Shown here one piece after another: positions 26,539-35,752 of a DNA stretch of 64,000 nucleotides. The position numbers were made by a program, and so were the translations under genes. The notes under the pieces are model-generated. The model saw nothing but the letters and a program-made list of their open reading frames with translations, was not told the DNA's origin and ran no database searches. Source of the stretch: Bog-473 sp963756025 (GTDB taxonomy: Bacteria; Actinomycetota; Acidimicrobiia; Acidimicrobiales; RAAP-2); contig CAVWMF010000008.1 in assembly GCA_963756025.1 (NCBI GenBank), forward strand, positions 248,001 through 312,000, read 5' to 3'. Positions within the stretch are counted from its first letter, which is position 1, and each line of letters opens with the position of its first letter.

Positions 26539-26567
26539 TTGCCCCTCGGCTCCAGGCCCGCTATCTT
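26539..26567 (+). promoter_or_regulatory. Predicted groES promoter
   Basis: TTGCCC at 26539-26544 and TATCTT at 26562-26567 with a 17-base spacer. The -10 box abuts the CIRCE element, so a bound repressor would block polymerase, as known for HrcA-controlled promoters. Confidence 0.65.
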
Positions 26568-26593
26568 TGGCACTCTCAACCCGAGAGTGCTAA
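26567..26593. promoter_or_regulatory. CIRCE operator (HrcA binding site)
   Basis: TTGGCACTC, nine-base spacer TCAACCCGA, then GAGTGCTAA. The right arm is the exact CIRCE consensus and the left arm differs by one base (G for A at position 3). Position between the -10 box and the groES ribosome site matches heat-shock repression by HrcA. Confidence 0.93.
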
Positions 26594-26625
26594 TGAAGTA
26601 ATGAATGCCAAGGAGGCCCGTTCAG

Positions 26626-26916
26626 ATGAAGCTGCACCCGCTCGAAGACCGGATTGTCGTCCGGCCCGGCGAGTCTGAAGAGACCACCGCGTCCGGCCTG
26701 GTCATCCCCGACACAGCCAAAGAAAAGCCCCAGCAGGGCGAAGTTCTTGCCGTAGGCCCAGGACGCCGTGGAGAAGATTCCGGAGAACTCATCCCGGTCG
26801 ATGTCAAGGTCGGCGACACCGTCGTCTACTCCAAGTACGGAGGAACCGAGATCACGGTCGAAGGTGAGGACCTCCTCATCCTGTCCAGCCGGGACGTTCT
26901 GGCCAAACTGGCCTAG
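26626..26916 (+). CDS. groES: Co-chaperonin GroES
   Basis: 96 residues. MKLHPLEDRIVVRPGESEET is the family start; the mobile loop ETTASGLVIPDTAKEKPQQG binds GroEL; KYGGTEITVEGEDLLILS is the C-terminal strand pair. AGGAGG at 26611-26616 lies nine bases before the ATG; the in-frame codons from 26605 are upstream of that site. Controlled by CIRCE. Confidence 0.97.
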   Translation: MKLHPLEDRIVVRPGESEETTASGLVIPDTAKEKPQQGEVLAVGPGRRGEDSGELIPVDVKVGDTVVYSKYGGTEITVEGEDLLILSSRDVLAKLA

Positions 26917-26926
26917 TTGTCGACGA

Positions 26927-26965
26927 CATCACTGAGCCGGCCGAACTCTGGCCGGCTCAGTGATG
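26927..26965. other. Perfect 16-bp hairpin between groES and groEL
   Basis: CATCACTGAGCCGGCC at 26927-26942 pairs exactly with GGCCGGCTCAGTGATG at 26950-26965 around a seven-base loop. No U run follows, so it is not a classical terminator; it may be a partial attenuator or an RNase/stability element that sets the GroES:GroEL ratio. A ribosome site for groEL lies further downstream (AGGAG near 27000). Confidence 0.8.
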
Positions 26966-27017
26966 CGTCACCCCATTCACCTGAAGTAAAAGGACTCGAG
27001 AGGAGTTCCCTACAGTC

Positions 27018-28673
27018 ATGCCCAAGATTCTGAAATTCGACGAGGCCGCCCGCCGTGGGCTGGAGGCCGGCGTCAACAAGCTGGCCGACACGGTCAAGGT
27101 CACCCTGGGACCGAAAGGTCGCAACGTGGTGATCGAGAAGAAGTTCGGTGCCCCCACCATCACCAATGACGGTGTGTCCATCGCCCGGGAAGTCGAGCTC
27201 GACGACCCGTTCGAGAACATGGGCGCCCAGCTGGTGAAAGAAGTCGCCACCAAGACCAATGACGTTGCCGGTGACGGCACTACGACAGCGACGGTCCTGG
27301 CCCAGGCTCTCATCACCGAAGGGCTGCGCAACGTGGCCGCCGGTGCCAGCCCGACCGGGTTGAAGCGGGGCATCGAGAAGGCGGTCAAGGCGGCCGTCGA
27401 CGACCTTGCCAAGCAGGCCAAGGTCGTTGACGGAAAGGTCGAGATCGCCCAGGTGGCTTCGATCTCCGCCGCTGACCCGGCGATCGGCGACGTGCTGGCC
27501 GAAGCCATCGACAAGGTTGGCAAGGACGGTACCGTCACGGTCGAGGAGTCCAATACCTTCGGCATCGAGCTCGAGCTCACCGAGGGCATGCAGTTCGACA
27601 AGGGCTACCTTTCGCCCTACTTCGTGACCGACGCCGAGCGCCAGGAAGCTGTGCTCGACGACCCGGCCATCCTCTTCTACAACTCCAAGGTGAGCGCGGT
27701 CCACGACCTCGTACCCGTCCTGGAGAAGGTCATGCAGACCGGCAAGCCGCTGCTGATCATCGCCGAGGACGTTGACGGGGAAGCGCTGGCGACCCTGGTC
27801 GTCAACAAGATCCGTGGGACCTTCACCTCGGTCGCCGTCAAGGCCCCGGGCTTCGGTGAGCGCCGCAAGGAAATGCTGCAGGACATGGCCGTCCTCACCG
27901 GCGCCCAGGTCATCAGCGAAGAGATCGGCCTCAAGCTCGAGAGCGCGACGATCGACCTGCTGGGCCACGCCCGCCGGGTGATCGTGACCAAGGACGACAC
28001 GACCATTGTCGAAGGCGGCGGGAGTGCCGAAGACGTCAAGGGCCGCGTGGCGCAGATCAAGCGCGCCATTGAGGACACCGACTCGGACTGGGATCGCGAG
28101 AAGCTGCAGGAGCGTCTGGCCAAGCTGGCCGGCGGTGTTGCCGTGGTCAAGGTCGGAGCCGCCACCGAGGTGGAGCTCAAGGAGAAGAAGCACCGCATCG
28201 AGGACGCGCTGTCAGCGACCCGGGCTGCGGTGGAAGAGGGCGTTGTCGCCGGCGGCGGCACCGCACTCCTGCGGACCCGCAAGTCGGTCAACGCTCTGGC
28301 GGCGACGCTGGAAGGCGACGAGGCCACCGGCGCCCGTATCGTGGCCCGCTCGCTCGAGGAGCCGCTGCGTTGGATTGCCTTCAACGCCGGCCTCGAGGGT
28401 GCTGTGCTCGTCAGCCAAGTGGAAGCGGCCAAGGGCAACATCGGCCTCAACGCCGCCACGGGTGAGATGGAGGACCTGGTCAAGGCCGGGATCATCGACC
28501 CCGCCAAGGTGACCCGCTCTGCTCTGCAGAACGCGGCCTCCATCGCTGCCCTCCTTCTGACCACCGAAGCTCTGGTGGCCGACAAGCCTGAGAAGGCCGG
28601 AGACGCCGCTGCTGCCGCTGCTGCCGCAATGGGTGGCATGGGCGGAATGGGTGGCATGGGCGGCATGATGTAA
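27018..28673 (+). CDS. groL: Chaperonin GroEL
   Basis: 551 residues. Equatorial ATP-binding motifs KVTLGPKGRNVVIEKK and NDVAGDGTTTATVLAQALI, apical domain EGMQFDKGYLSPYFVTD, and the C-terminal tail ends in four GGM repeats, the type that forms the flexible cavity floor in housekeeping GroEL (GroEL2-like) rather than the His-rich tail of actinobacterial GroEL1. 101 bases after groES. Confidence 0.97.
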   Translation: MPKILKFDEAARRGLEAGVNKLADTVKVTLGPKGRNVVIEKKFGAPTITNDGVSIAREVELDDPFENMGAQLVKEVATKTNDVAGDGTTTATVLAQALITEGLRNVAAGASPTGLKRGIEKAVKAAVDDLAKQAKVVDGKVEIAQVASISAADPAIGDVLAEAIDKVGKDGTVTVEESNTFGIELELTEGMQFDKGYLSPYFVTDAERQEAVLDDPAILFYNSKVSAVHDLVPVLEKVMQTGKPLLIIAEDVDGEALATLVVNKIRGTFTSVAVKAPGFGERRKEMLQDMAVLTGAQVISEEIGLKLESATIDLLGHARRVIVTKDDTTIVEGGGSAEDVKGRVAQIKRAIEDTDSDWDREKLQERLAKLAGGVAVVKVGAATEVELKEKKHRIEDALSATRAAVEEGVVAGGGTALLRTRKSVNALAATLEGDEATGARIVARSLEEPLRWIAFNAGLEGAVLVSQVEAAKGNIGLNAATGEMEDLVKAGIIDPAKVTRSALQNAASIAALLLTTEALVADKPEKAGDAAAAAAAAMGGMGGMGGMGGMM

Positions 28674-28709
28674 CTCCGCCTCTCGCACCAGCGATTGGCT
28701 GATTGGTTG

Positions 28710-28748
28710 ACGTTGTGGCCGGGTCTTCGGACCCGGCCACAACGTTTT
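28710..28748 (+). terminator. Rho-independent terminator of groES-groEL
   Basis: A 16-bp perfect stem (ACGTTGTGGCCGGGTC with its complement), TTCG tetraloop at 28726-28729, then a T run through 28748. It lies 37 bases after the groEL stop. Confidence 0.93.
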
Positions 28749-28803
28749 CCCGGCCTGATCCACCCAGGGGTCCGCCTCTGGAATCTAATCGCTAGCCTTC
28801 TAG

Positions 28804-28819
28804 CTGTAAGAAATTACAG
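28804..28819. promoter_or_regulatory. Palindrome upstream of the Nudix gene
   Basis: CTGTAA GAAA TTACAG, with six-base arms and a four-base centre, in the A/T-richest part of the 254-base gap between groEL and the Nudix gene. Immediately downstream is a direct repeat of GACCGGGCGGTAT at about 28822 and 28835. Candidate operator; no regulator can be named. Confidence 0.35.
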
Positions 28820-28927
28820 GCTGACCGGGCGGTATGACCGGGCGGTATTGCCGGGCCGCTACGGGCGTGCGCTCCGGGGGCCGTGCGGAGCGGTGGGCGA
28901 CGCAACGCACCGACGTATCGTGACGGT

Positions 28928-29683
28928 ATGTCCCGCCCGGTTCCGCCGCAGGTGATTCCCCGTCCAGCCGACTGGCGCATGGGTGACGCGGCGCCCTGGG
29001 CCCACCTGCCCGAGAGCGAACGCCGCGGCATCAGCCTCGCTCGTGTCCGCCGGGCCCTGGAGGTCCACGGACAGCGCGGACCCGTGCCCGAGGACATCGG
29101 GGACCGGGGGTCGATCGTCCCCCTGTTGTTCGCCGACGAGTCCCGGACGCCCGATCGGGTCGTCAATGCGGCGGTGCTGGCGCTCCTGTTCGAAGAGGAT
29201 GGTGAGGCCCGGCTGATCTTCACCCGGCGTTCGACCAAACTGCGGTCGCACCGGGGCGAGGTGAGCTTCCCCGGTGGCCGCATCGACCCGGGTGAGGACC
29301 CGCCGACGGCGGCCCTCCGGGAGGCATACGAGGAGATTGCGCTCGACCCGTCCCGTGTCACGACCGAAGGCTGGATCCACCCCGTCGTCACCGTGGTGAC
29401 CGGGTCGCTCATCATGCCGATCGTGGCCAGCACGCCGGCGCGGCCCCATGTCGTCGCCAGCCCGGCGGAGGTGGAGCGGGTCTTCGACGTCCCGCTGAGC
29501 GATCTGGCCGACCTCGAGAACTTCCACGAGGAGCGCTGGCGGTTCGCGGACGGCACCGTCTCGGGCGAGAGCGATGACGGGCTCACCGTCTGGTTCTTCG
29601 AGGTGGAAGGCGAAATGATCTGGGGCGCCACGGCCCGCATGATCCACGAATTGCTCAACGTCGTCCTTCTCCCGGCGGGTTGA
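28928..29683 (+). CDS. Nudix hydrolase, CoA pyrophosphatase-like
   Basis: 251 residues. Nudix box at about 117-139: GRIDPGEDPPTAALREAYEE, with the final conserved Gly replaced by Ala (EEIAL). The preceding block TRRSTKLRSHRGEVSFPGG matches the CoA-specific (NudL/PCD1, UPF0035) signature, so CoA diphosphate is the likely substrate. The 80-residue N-terminal extension is not assigned. ATG 28928 chosen; the frame opens at 28883. Confidence 0.85.
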   Translation: MSRPVPPQVIPRPADWRMGDAAPWAHLPESERRGISLARVRRALEVHGQRGPVPEDIGDRGSIVPLLFADESRTPDRVVNAAVLALLFEEDGEARLIFTRRSTKLRSHRGEVSFPGGRIDPGEDPPTAALREAYEEIALDPSRVTTEGWIHPVVTVVTGSLIMPIVASTPARPHVVASPAEVERVFDVPLSDLADLENFHEERWRFADGTVSGESDDGLTVWFFEVEGEMIWGATARMIHELLNVVLLPAG

Positions 29684-29858
29684 GGTTTCTGCGAATTCGG
29701 CGGAAAGCACCGTTGCACGAGCCGAAAGCGGTCCGAGGCCCAACCCCGAGAGAGTAAAGTGGCGGATCGTCGGAGTGTCGGCCCGGCGTTCGCTATTGCC
29801 ATGCCGGTGTGGACCGAGAGTGCCGTACCGGCCCCATCGAATGCCGGAGGGCGAACAA

Positions 29859-31021
29859 ATGGCTGAGATCGAGATCGGCGTTTACAAGTCCGGAAGGCAG
29901 GCCTACGGGCTCGATGACATTGCCATCGTGCCCAGCCGGCGCACCCGTGACCCCGAGGACGTCGACATCTCCTGGGAGATCGACGCGTACAGCTTCGAGC
30001 TGCCGCTCCTCGGTTCGGCCATGGACGGGGTGATGAGCCCGGCCACGGCGATCGAGCTGGGCAAGCTCGGCGGCCTGGGCGTGCTGAATCTCGAGGGCCT
30101 GTGGACGCGCTACGAGGACCCGAGCAACCTCTTCGACGAGATCCGCGAACTCGACGACGAGAAGGCCACGGCGCGGATGCAGCAGATGTACAGCGAGCCG
30201 ATCAAGCCCGAGCTGGTGACCGAGCGCATCCGCCAGATGAAGGAGGCGGGCATCACGACCGCCGCCTCGGTCACACCGCAGCGCACCGAGTCGCTGGCGC
30301 CGGCGTGCTTGGCGGCCGAACTCGACATTCTGGTCATTCAAGGGACCGTCGTCTCGGCCGAGCACGTGTCGAAGACGGTGGAGCCCCTCAACCTCAAGCG
30401 CTTCATCCGTGAGTTCGACCTGCCGGTGATCGTCGGCGGCTGCGCCTCGTACCAGGCCGGCCTCCACCTCATGCGCACCGGCGCGGTCGGGGTCCTGGTC
30501 GGCGTCGGTCCGGGCAATGCCTGCACGACCCGCGGGGTGCTCGGTCTGGGCGTGCCGCAGGCCACCGCCATCGCCGATGTGGCCGGGGCGCGCATGCGAC
30601 ACCTGGACGAGACGGGCGTCTACGTCCACGTGATCGCCGACGGAGGCATGTCCAAGGGCGGCGACATCGCCAAGGCCATCGCCTGCGGGGCTGATGCCGT
30701 CATGCTGGGCTCGCCGCTGTCCTCCGCCTTCGAGGCACCGGCCCGCGGCTTTCACTGGGGCATGGCCACCTTCCACCCCACGCTCCCCGCGGGGCCCGGG
30801 TGCGCACCTCGGTGCGCGGCAGCCTCCGGGAGATCCTGCTCGGCCCGGCCCACGAGAACGACGGCCGCATGAACCTCTTCGGCGCCCTGCGCACGGCCAT
30901 GGCCACGTGCGGCTACGAGACGGTGAAGGAATTCCAGAAGGCCGAAGTGATGGTCGCCCCGTCCCTGCAGACCGAAGGGAAGTTCTTCCAGCGGACGCAG
31001 GGTGTCGGCATGGGCCATTGA
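29859..31021 (+). CDS. GuaB3-type IMP dehydrogenase family protein, interrupted by a frameshift
   Basis: About 387 residues when corrected. (beta/alpha)8 barrel without CBS domains. The catalytic-loop Cys is in GPGNACTTRGVLGLGVPQAT; the phosphate site includes VIADGGMSKGGDIAKAIACG and MLGSPLSS. This is the GuaB3 paralogue of actinobacteria, whose reaction is not firmly established. GGAGGG precedes the ATG. At 30785-30792 the run CTCCCCGCGGGG lacks one C: the first frame ends at 30872 while the second carries RTSVRGSLREILLGPAHEND and the family C-terminus to TGA 31021. Inserting C restores LPRGARVRTS. Probably a sequencing deletion. Ten bases before guaA. Confidence 0.88.
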
Positions 31022-31031
31022 GCGGGACTCG

Positions 31032-32573
31032 GTGACCGATACCGTCCTCGTCGTTGACTTCGGGGCCCAGTACGCCCGGCTGATCGCCCGCCGGGTTCGT
31101 GAGGCGCACGTCTACTCCGAGATCGTGTCGTCGACCATCAGTATCGAGGAGATCCAGGCTCGTCAGCCCAAGGGCATCATCTTCTCGGGGGGTCCCAAGT
31201 CGGTCTACGCCACGCCGGCGCCGACCATCGATCCCGCCGTCTACGAGTTGGGCATCCCGATCCTCGGCCTCTGCTACGGGGCCCAGCTCATCGCCACGCA
31301 ACTGGGCGGTCAGGTGGCGCACACCGAGAACGGGGAGTACGGGCGCACGACCTTGACGCTGACCGCCCCCTCGCCGCTGTGCCTCGACTGGCCCACGACG
31401 TCAGAGGTCTGGATGAGCCACGGGGATGCCATCACGGTCCCGCCGCCGGGATTCGTGGCCACGGCCACCAGCGAGGGTGCGCCGGTGGCGGCCATGCACG
31501 ACGCCGAGCGCCGCATCTTCGGCCTGCAATTCCATCCCGAGGTCGTGCACACCGAGCGGGGCAGCGAGATCTTCGAGCGATTCCTCCTCGACGCGTGTGG
31601 ATGCCTGCCGTCATGGACCCACGTGTCGATCATCGAGCAGCAGGTGGCCGCGGTGCAGGCCCAGGTCGGCACCGAGCGGGTGCTGTGCGCCCTGAGCGGA
31701 GGGGTCGACTCGGCGGTGGCGGCGGCGCTCGTCCACAAGGCCATCGGTGATCAGCTCACGTGTGTCTTCGTGGACACCGGCCTCATGCGCGCCGGTGAGG
31801 CGGATCAGGTCGAGGACACGTTCCGCCGGCAATTCAAGATCGACCTCGTGCACGTCAAGGCGGCCGACCGTTACTTCTCCGCACTGGAAGGAGTGACCGA
31901 TCCCGAACGCAAACGCAAGATCATCGGCGAGCTGTTCATCCGCATCTTCGAAGAAGTGGCGCGCGACCTCGGGGCGGGCGACGCCGGACCGAAGTTCCTC
32001 GTACAGGGCACGCTCTACCCCGACGTGATCGAGTCGGGGAGCGACACGGCCGCCAACATCAAGTCGCACCACAACGTGGGCGGGTTGCCCGACGACCTGG
32101 CGTTCGACCTCGTCGAGCCGCTGCGGCTCCTGTTCAAGGACGAGGTCAGGGCCGTGGGCGAGGAGCTCGGCCTCCCGCACGACATCGTGTGGCGTCAGCC
32201 GTTCCCCGGGCCCGGGCTCGGCGTGCGCATCATCGGCGAGGTGACCCGGGAGCGGGCCGAGGTCCTGCGCAACGCCGATGCCATCGTGGTGGAGGAGATC
32301 CGCCGCGCCGGTTTGTATCGCGAGTTGTGGCAGAGCTTCGCCGTGCTCCCTGCCGTGCGAACCGTCGGGGTCATGGGGGACGGGCGAACGTACGCCTACC
32401 CGATCGTGATACGCGCCGTGACCAGCGACGATGCGATGACGGCCGACTGGGCCCGGCTCCCCTACGACCTGGTCGAGCGCATGTCGTCGCGCATCATCAA
32501 CGAGGTCGAAGGGGTCAACCGGGTGGCGCTCGACGTCACGTCGAAGCCCCCCGGCACGATCGAGTGGGAGTGA
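31032..32573 (+). CDS. guaA: GMP synthase (glutamine-hydrolysing)
   Basis: 513 residues. Converts XMP to GMP. Class-I glutaminase: GLCYGAQL with nucleophile Cys81, and FHPEVVH for His/Glu. PP-loop ATPase: LCALSGGVDSAVAAALVHKA. C-terminal dimerisation domain: RQPFPGPGLGVRIIGEVT and tail KPPGTIEWE. GTG 31032 gives VTDTVLVVDFGAQYARL, the family start; an alternative GTG at 31002 would overlap the previous gene. Stop overlaps the pcrA GTG. Confidence 0.95.
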   Translation: MTDTVLVVDFGAQYARLIARRVREAHVYSEIVSSTISIEEIQARQPKGIIFSGGPKSVYATPAPTIDPAVYELGIPILGLCYGAQLIATQLGGQVAHTENGEYGRTTLTLTAPSPLCLDWPTTSEVWMSHGDAITVPPPGFVATATSEGAPVAAMHDAERRIFGLQFHPEVVHTERGSEIFERFLLDACGCLPSWTHVSIIEQQVAAVQAQVGTERVLCALSGGVDSAVAAALVHKAIGDQLTCVFVDTGLMRAGEADQVEDTFRRQFKIDLVHVKAADRYFSALEGVTDPERKRKIIGELFIRIFEEVARDLGAGDAGPKFLVQGTLYPDVIESGSDTAANIKSHHNVGGLPDDLAFDLVEPLRLLFKDEVRAVGEELGLPHDIVWRQPFPGPGLGVRIIGEVTRERAEVLRNADAIVVEEIRRAGLYRELWQSFAVLPAVRTVGVMGDGRTYAYPIVIRAVTSDDAMTADWARLPYDLVERMSSRIINEVEGVNRVALDVTSKPPGTIEWE

Positions 32574-35101
32574 GCGGAGCAGGTCAGAACAGCAGTGGTG
32601 CCCAGCTGTTCGACATGGACGCGTTCAACCAGGTCAAGGCCGCTGTAACGAAAGGCGCCACCCCGCAAGGCGCAGCGCCGGGACCCGCACGACAGGATCA
32701 CGACGCCGGCGCGTTCGACGATGCCGCAGCAGGTGCCGCGGCCGCCGCCGACGTAGCGGCCGCGATCGGGGCCATTATCGAGCCCGAGGCCAACCCCGAC
32801 GATCTCCCCAACCCACGCAGGAGGGGCGACCCGGCAGCTGCGGCCGCCCTCCTCGAAGGTCTCACGCTGCCCCAGCGGGCGGCCGTGGTGCACCGCGGCG
32901 GGCCGTTGCTCGTGGTGGCCGGCGCCGGCTCGGGCAAGACGAGGGTCCTTACCCGGCGCATCGCCCACCTCTTGGCGACCGGGGACGCGCCGCCCTGGGG
33001 CATCCTTGCCATCACCTTCACCAACAAGGCGGCTGAGGAGATGCGCCACCGGGTGGCCGAGCTCGTCGGCCCGAGGGCCGAGAAGATGTGGGTCTCGACG
33101 TTCCATTCGTCGTGCCTGCGCATCCTCCGGAGTCACGCCCATCGCCTGGGCTACCGGCCGAGTTTCACGGTCTACGACGACACGGACACGCGGCGGCTCA
33201 TCGAGATGATCGTGGCCGAGATGGGGCTCGATACGAAACGTCTCCCGCCCCGCTCCGTCGCCGCCGTCATCGGCCAGGCCAAGGCCGAGCTGATCGACTT
33301 CGAGACCTTCCGGGAGACCGCCCGCCAGGAGCACGACCCCTTCCAGCGCAAGATCGCCGACGTCTACGCCGAATACCAGCAGCGCCTGTTGGCGGCGAAT
33401 GCGCTTGATTTCGACGACCTCCTGATGGTGACGGCGAACCTGCTGCAGGCCTGCGACGATGTGCGCGAGTCCTACCAGGAGCGCTTCAGCCAGATTCTGG
33501 TGGACGAGTTCCAGGACACCAACCACGCCCAGAACGAGATCGTCCAGCTGTTGGGTCAGAAGCACGGCAATGTCTGTGTGGTCGGCGACTCCGACCAGTC
33601 CGTCTACAAATGGCGGGGCGCCGACATCCGCAATATCTTGGAGTTCGAACAGGCGTTCCCGAGCGCGACGATCATCGTGCTGGAGCAGAACTTCCGCTCC
33701 ACGCAGACCATCCTCAACGTGGCCAACGCGGTGATCGCCAACAACCTCGACCGTCCGAACAAAGAGCTCTTCACGGTGGGGGACGCCGGCGATCCGGTCT
33801 TGCGCTACCGCGCCGAGGACGAGCGCGACGAGGCATCGTGGGTGTCGGGCGAGATCCTGCGGCTGCGGGCGGCCGAGGCGCTCGCCTGGGGTGACGTCGC
33901 TGTTTTCTACCGCACCAACGCGCAGAGCCGGGCGCTCGAGGACTCCTTCATCTTCACCGGCATCCCCTACAAGGTGGTGGGCGGGGCCAAGTTCTACGAC
34001 CGGCGCGAGGTGAAGGACGTCCTGGCCTACATCAGGGTCTTGGCCAATCCCGACGACGAGGTGTCGGCCCGCCGCATCGTCAACGTGCCCAAGCGCGGCA
34101 TCGGCGACACGTCGGTCCACCGCCTGGCCGCCTGGGCCCAGGTGAACAGGGTGTCCTTCAGCGAGGCCATCGACCGGGCCGAGGAAGCCGGGCTCGCCGG
34201 CAAGGCCCTCAAGGGAGCCCAGCAACTCTCCAAGGTCCTGGGCGAGCTCCGCCCCTTGGTCTCGACCGTCAACCCGGCGGATTTCATCCAACTGGTGGCC
34301 GACCGCACCGGCTACATGGCCGAGCTGGTGGCGGAGCACACCCACGAGTCCGACGGCCGCATCGAGAACATCGCCGAGCTGGGCAGCGTCGCCGGCCAGT
34401 TCGACGACGTGGTCGGCTTCCTCGAGACGGTGGCCTTGGTGGCCGACTCCGACGACCTCGACGGCGACGGCACGAGGGTCTCCCTCATGACCCTGCACAC
34501 GGCCAAGGGCCTGGAGTTCCCGGCCGTGTTCGTGGTCGGCCTCGAGGACGGGATCTTCCCCCACCTCCGCTCGCTGAGTGAGCCGGCCGACCTCGAGGAG
34601 GAGCGGCGCCTCTTCTATGTCGGCATCACCCGGGCCCGGCGCCACCTCAACCTGTCGCACGCGTGGTCGCGCACCATCTTCGGCCGCACGCAGCAGAACA
34701 TCCCCAGCCGTTTCCTCGGCGAGATCCCGACCGATCTGGTCAAAGACGTCGGGCTCGTCACGTCACGCGAGAGTCGCAACCTCTCGACCGACAGCCGCCG
34801 CTCGGGGTACGGGCGCTCGAGCGACGACTGGAGCGACGACCGCCCCGCCGGCGGTGGCCGGGCGGGCGGCTCGTTCCTGCCCAGTAGCCCGCTGGCGCCC
34901 CGGCCCGCCGGCCCCCGGGCCAACAGCGGGGCCGAGGAATTGGGCCTGGTGGCCGGCGACCGGGTCGTCCACGACCACTGGGGCCCCGGCGTGGTGATCG
35001 ACGCCAAAGGGGAGGGATCCCGGGCCCAGGCCACGGTCGCCTTCGAGTCGGTCGGCAAGAAAAACCTCCTCCTTTCGGCCACGCCGCTGCGCCGGGCCTG
35101 A
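32570..35101 (+). CDS. pcrA: ATP-dependent DNA helicase PcrA/UvrD
   Basis: 843 residues. SF1A helicase for repair and recombination control. A 75-residue Ala-rich N-terminal extension precedes motif Q (LTLPQRAAVVHRGGP). Walker A VVAGAGSGKTRVLTRRIAHL, Walker B VDEFQDTNHAQ, motif III VGDSDQSVYKWRGAD, motif IV LEQNFRST, motif V LMTLHTAKGLEFPAVFVVGL, motif VI YVGITRARRHL. The C-terminal Tudor-like RNA-polymerase-binding segment is GDRVVHDHWGPGVVID, seen in PcrA. GTG 32570 overlaps the guaA stop by four bases; ATG 32615 is an alternative. Confidence 0.95.
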   Translation: MSGAGQNSSGAQLFDMDAFNQVKAAVTKGATPQGAAPGPARQDHDAGAFDDAAAGAAAAADVAAAIGAIIEPEANPDDLPNPRRRGDPAAAAALLEGLTLPQRAAVVHRGGPLLVVAGAGSGKTRVLTRRIAHLLATGDAPPWGILAITFTNKAAEEMRHRVAELVGPRAEKMWVSTFHSSCLRILRSHAHRLGYRPSFTVYDDTDTRRLIEMIVAEMGLDTKRLPPRSVAAVIGQAKAELIDFETFRETARQEHDPFQRKIADVYAEYQQRLLAANALDFDDLLMVTANLLQACDDVRESYQERFSQILVDEFQDTNHAQNEIVQLLGQKHGNVCVVGDSDQSVYKWRGADIRNILEFEQAFPSATIIVLEQNFRSTQTILNVANAVIANNLDRPNKELFTVGDAGDPVLRYRAEDERDEASWVSGEILRLRAAEALAWGDVAVFYRTNAQSRALEDSFIFTGIPYKVVGGAKFYDRREVKDVLAYIRVLANPDDEVSARRIVNVPKRGIGDTSVHRLAAWAQVNRVSFSEAIDRAEEAGLAGKALKGAQQLSKVLGELRPLVSTVNPADFIQLVADRTGYMAELVAEHTHESDGRIENIAELGSVAGQFDDVVGFLETVALVADSDDLDGDGTRVSLMTLHTAKGLEFPAVFVVGLEDGIFPHLRSLSEPADLEEERRLFYVGITRARRHLNLSHAWSRTIFGRTQQNIPSRFLGEIPTDLVKDVGLVTSRESRNLSTDSRRSGYGRSSDDWSDDRPAGGGRAGGSFLPSSPLAPRPAGPRANSGAEELGLVAGDRVVHDHWGPGVVIDAKGEGSRAQATVAFESVGKKNLLLSATPLRRA

Positions 35102-35158
35102 ACCGAACCTGAGCCCGGTCTGGCGTCAGGGCAGGGGCGTCCCTATCATCGAGGGTTC

Positions 35159-35752
35159 ATGAAGCGTCCCTACAGGGTTGTCGTTGCCAAGCCCGGGCTC
35201 GACGGCCACGATCGTGGGGCCAAGGTCATCGCCCGCGCCCTGCGCGACAGCGGCTTCGAGGTGGTCTACACCGGTCTCCACCAGACGCCCGAACAGGTGG
35301 TCCAGGCGGTCGTGCAGGAGGATGCCGACGCCGTCGGGCTCTCGCTGCTCTCGGGCGCACACCTGACGTTGGTCCCCCGGGTCGTCAAGCTCCTGGCCGA
35401 CGTAGGACGCGACGACGTCCTCGTGATCGTGGGGGGCATCATCCCCGAGAACGACATCCCGGTCCTCAAGGAACAGGGCGTGGCCGCCGTCTTCACTCCC
35501 GGTGCGCCGCTGGACTCCATCGGCTCGTGGTTGGGCGAAGCCCTCGACGGACGAGAGGATGCGATTGCATCCTTGAGTGCTGCACCCCGGGCCCCCGCCC
35601 CACCACCCCAGAGCGACACGACAGAAGGAGAAGGCACCGCAAGTGGATCTTTACGAGTACCAGGGCAAGCAGTACTTCGCCCGCTTCGGCATTCCGACCT
35701 CACCCGGAGGGGTGGCCGACACGGTGGACGAGGCGGTCACACAGGCGGATGA
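35159..35752 (+). CDS. Small cobalamin-binding protein (methylmalonyl-CoA mutase C-terminal-like)
   Basis: B12-binding Rossmann-like fold: the DxHxxG lower-ligand motif is in KPGLDGHDRGAKVIARALRD, followed by LSLLSGAH and VIVGGIIP. Residues 1 to about 135 form the whole domain and match stand-alone McmA2-like small subunits that pair with a separate mutase subunit, not seen here. The last 60 residues are low complexity and run 110 bases into sucC without a stop, which is unusual; an indel after about 35570 or a genuine overlapping tail could explain it. Confidence 0.85.
   Translation: MKRPYRVVVAKPGLDGHDRGAKVIARALRDSGFEVVYTGLHQTPEQVVQAVVQEDADAVGLSLLSGAHLTLVPRVVKLLADVGRDDVLVIVGGIIPENDIPVLKEQGVAAVFTPGAPLDSIGSWLGEALDGREDAIASLSAAPRAPAPPPQSDTTEGEGTASGSLRVPGQAVLRPLRHSDLTRRGGRHGGRGGHTGG

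Noticed and set aside
32462..34660. 732-codon minus-strand ORF opposite pcrA
   Set aside because: Composition artefact of the helicase gene; no recognisable domain.
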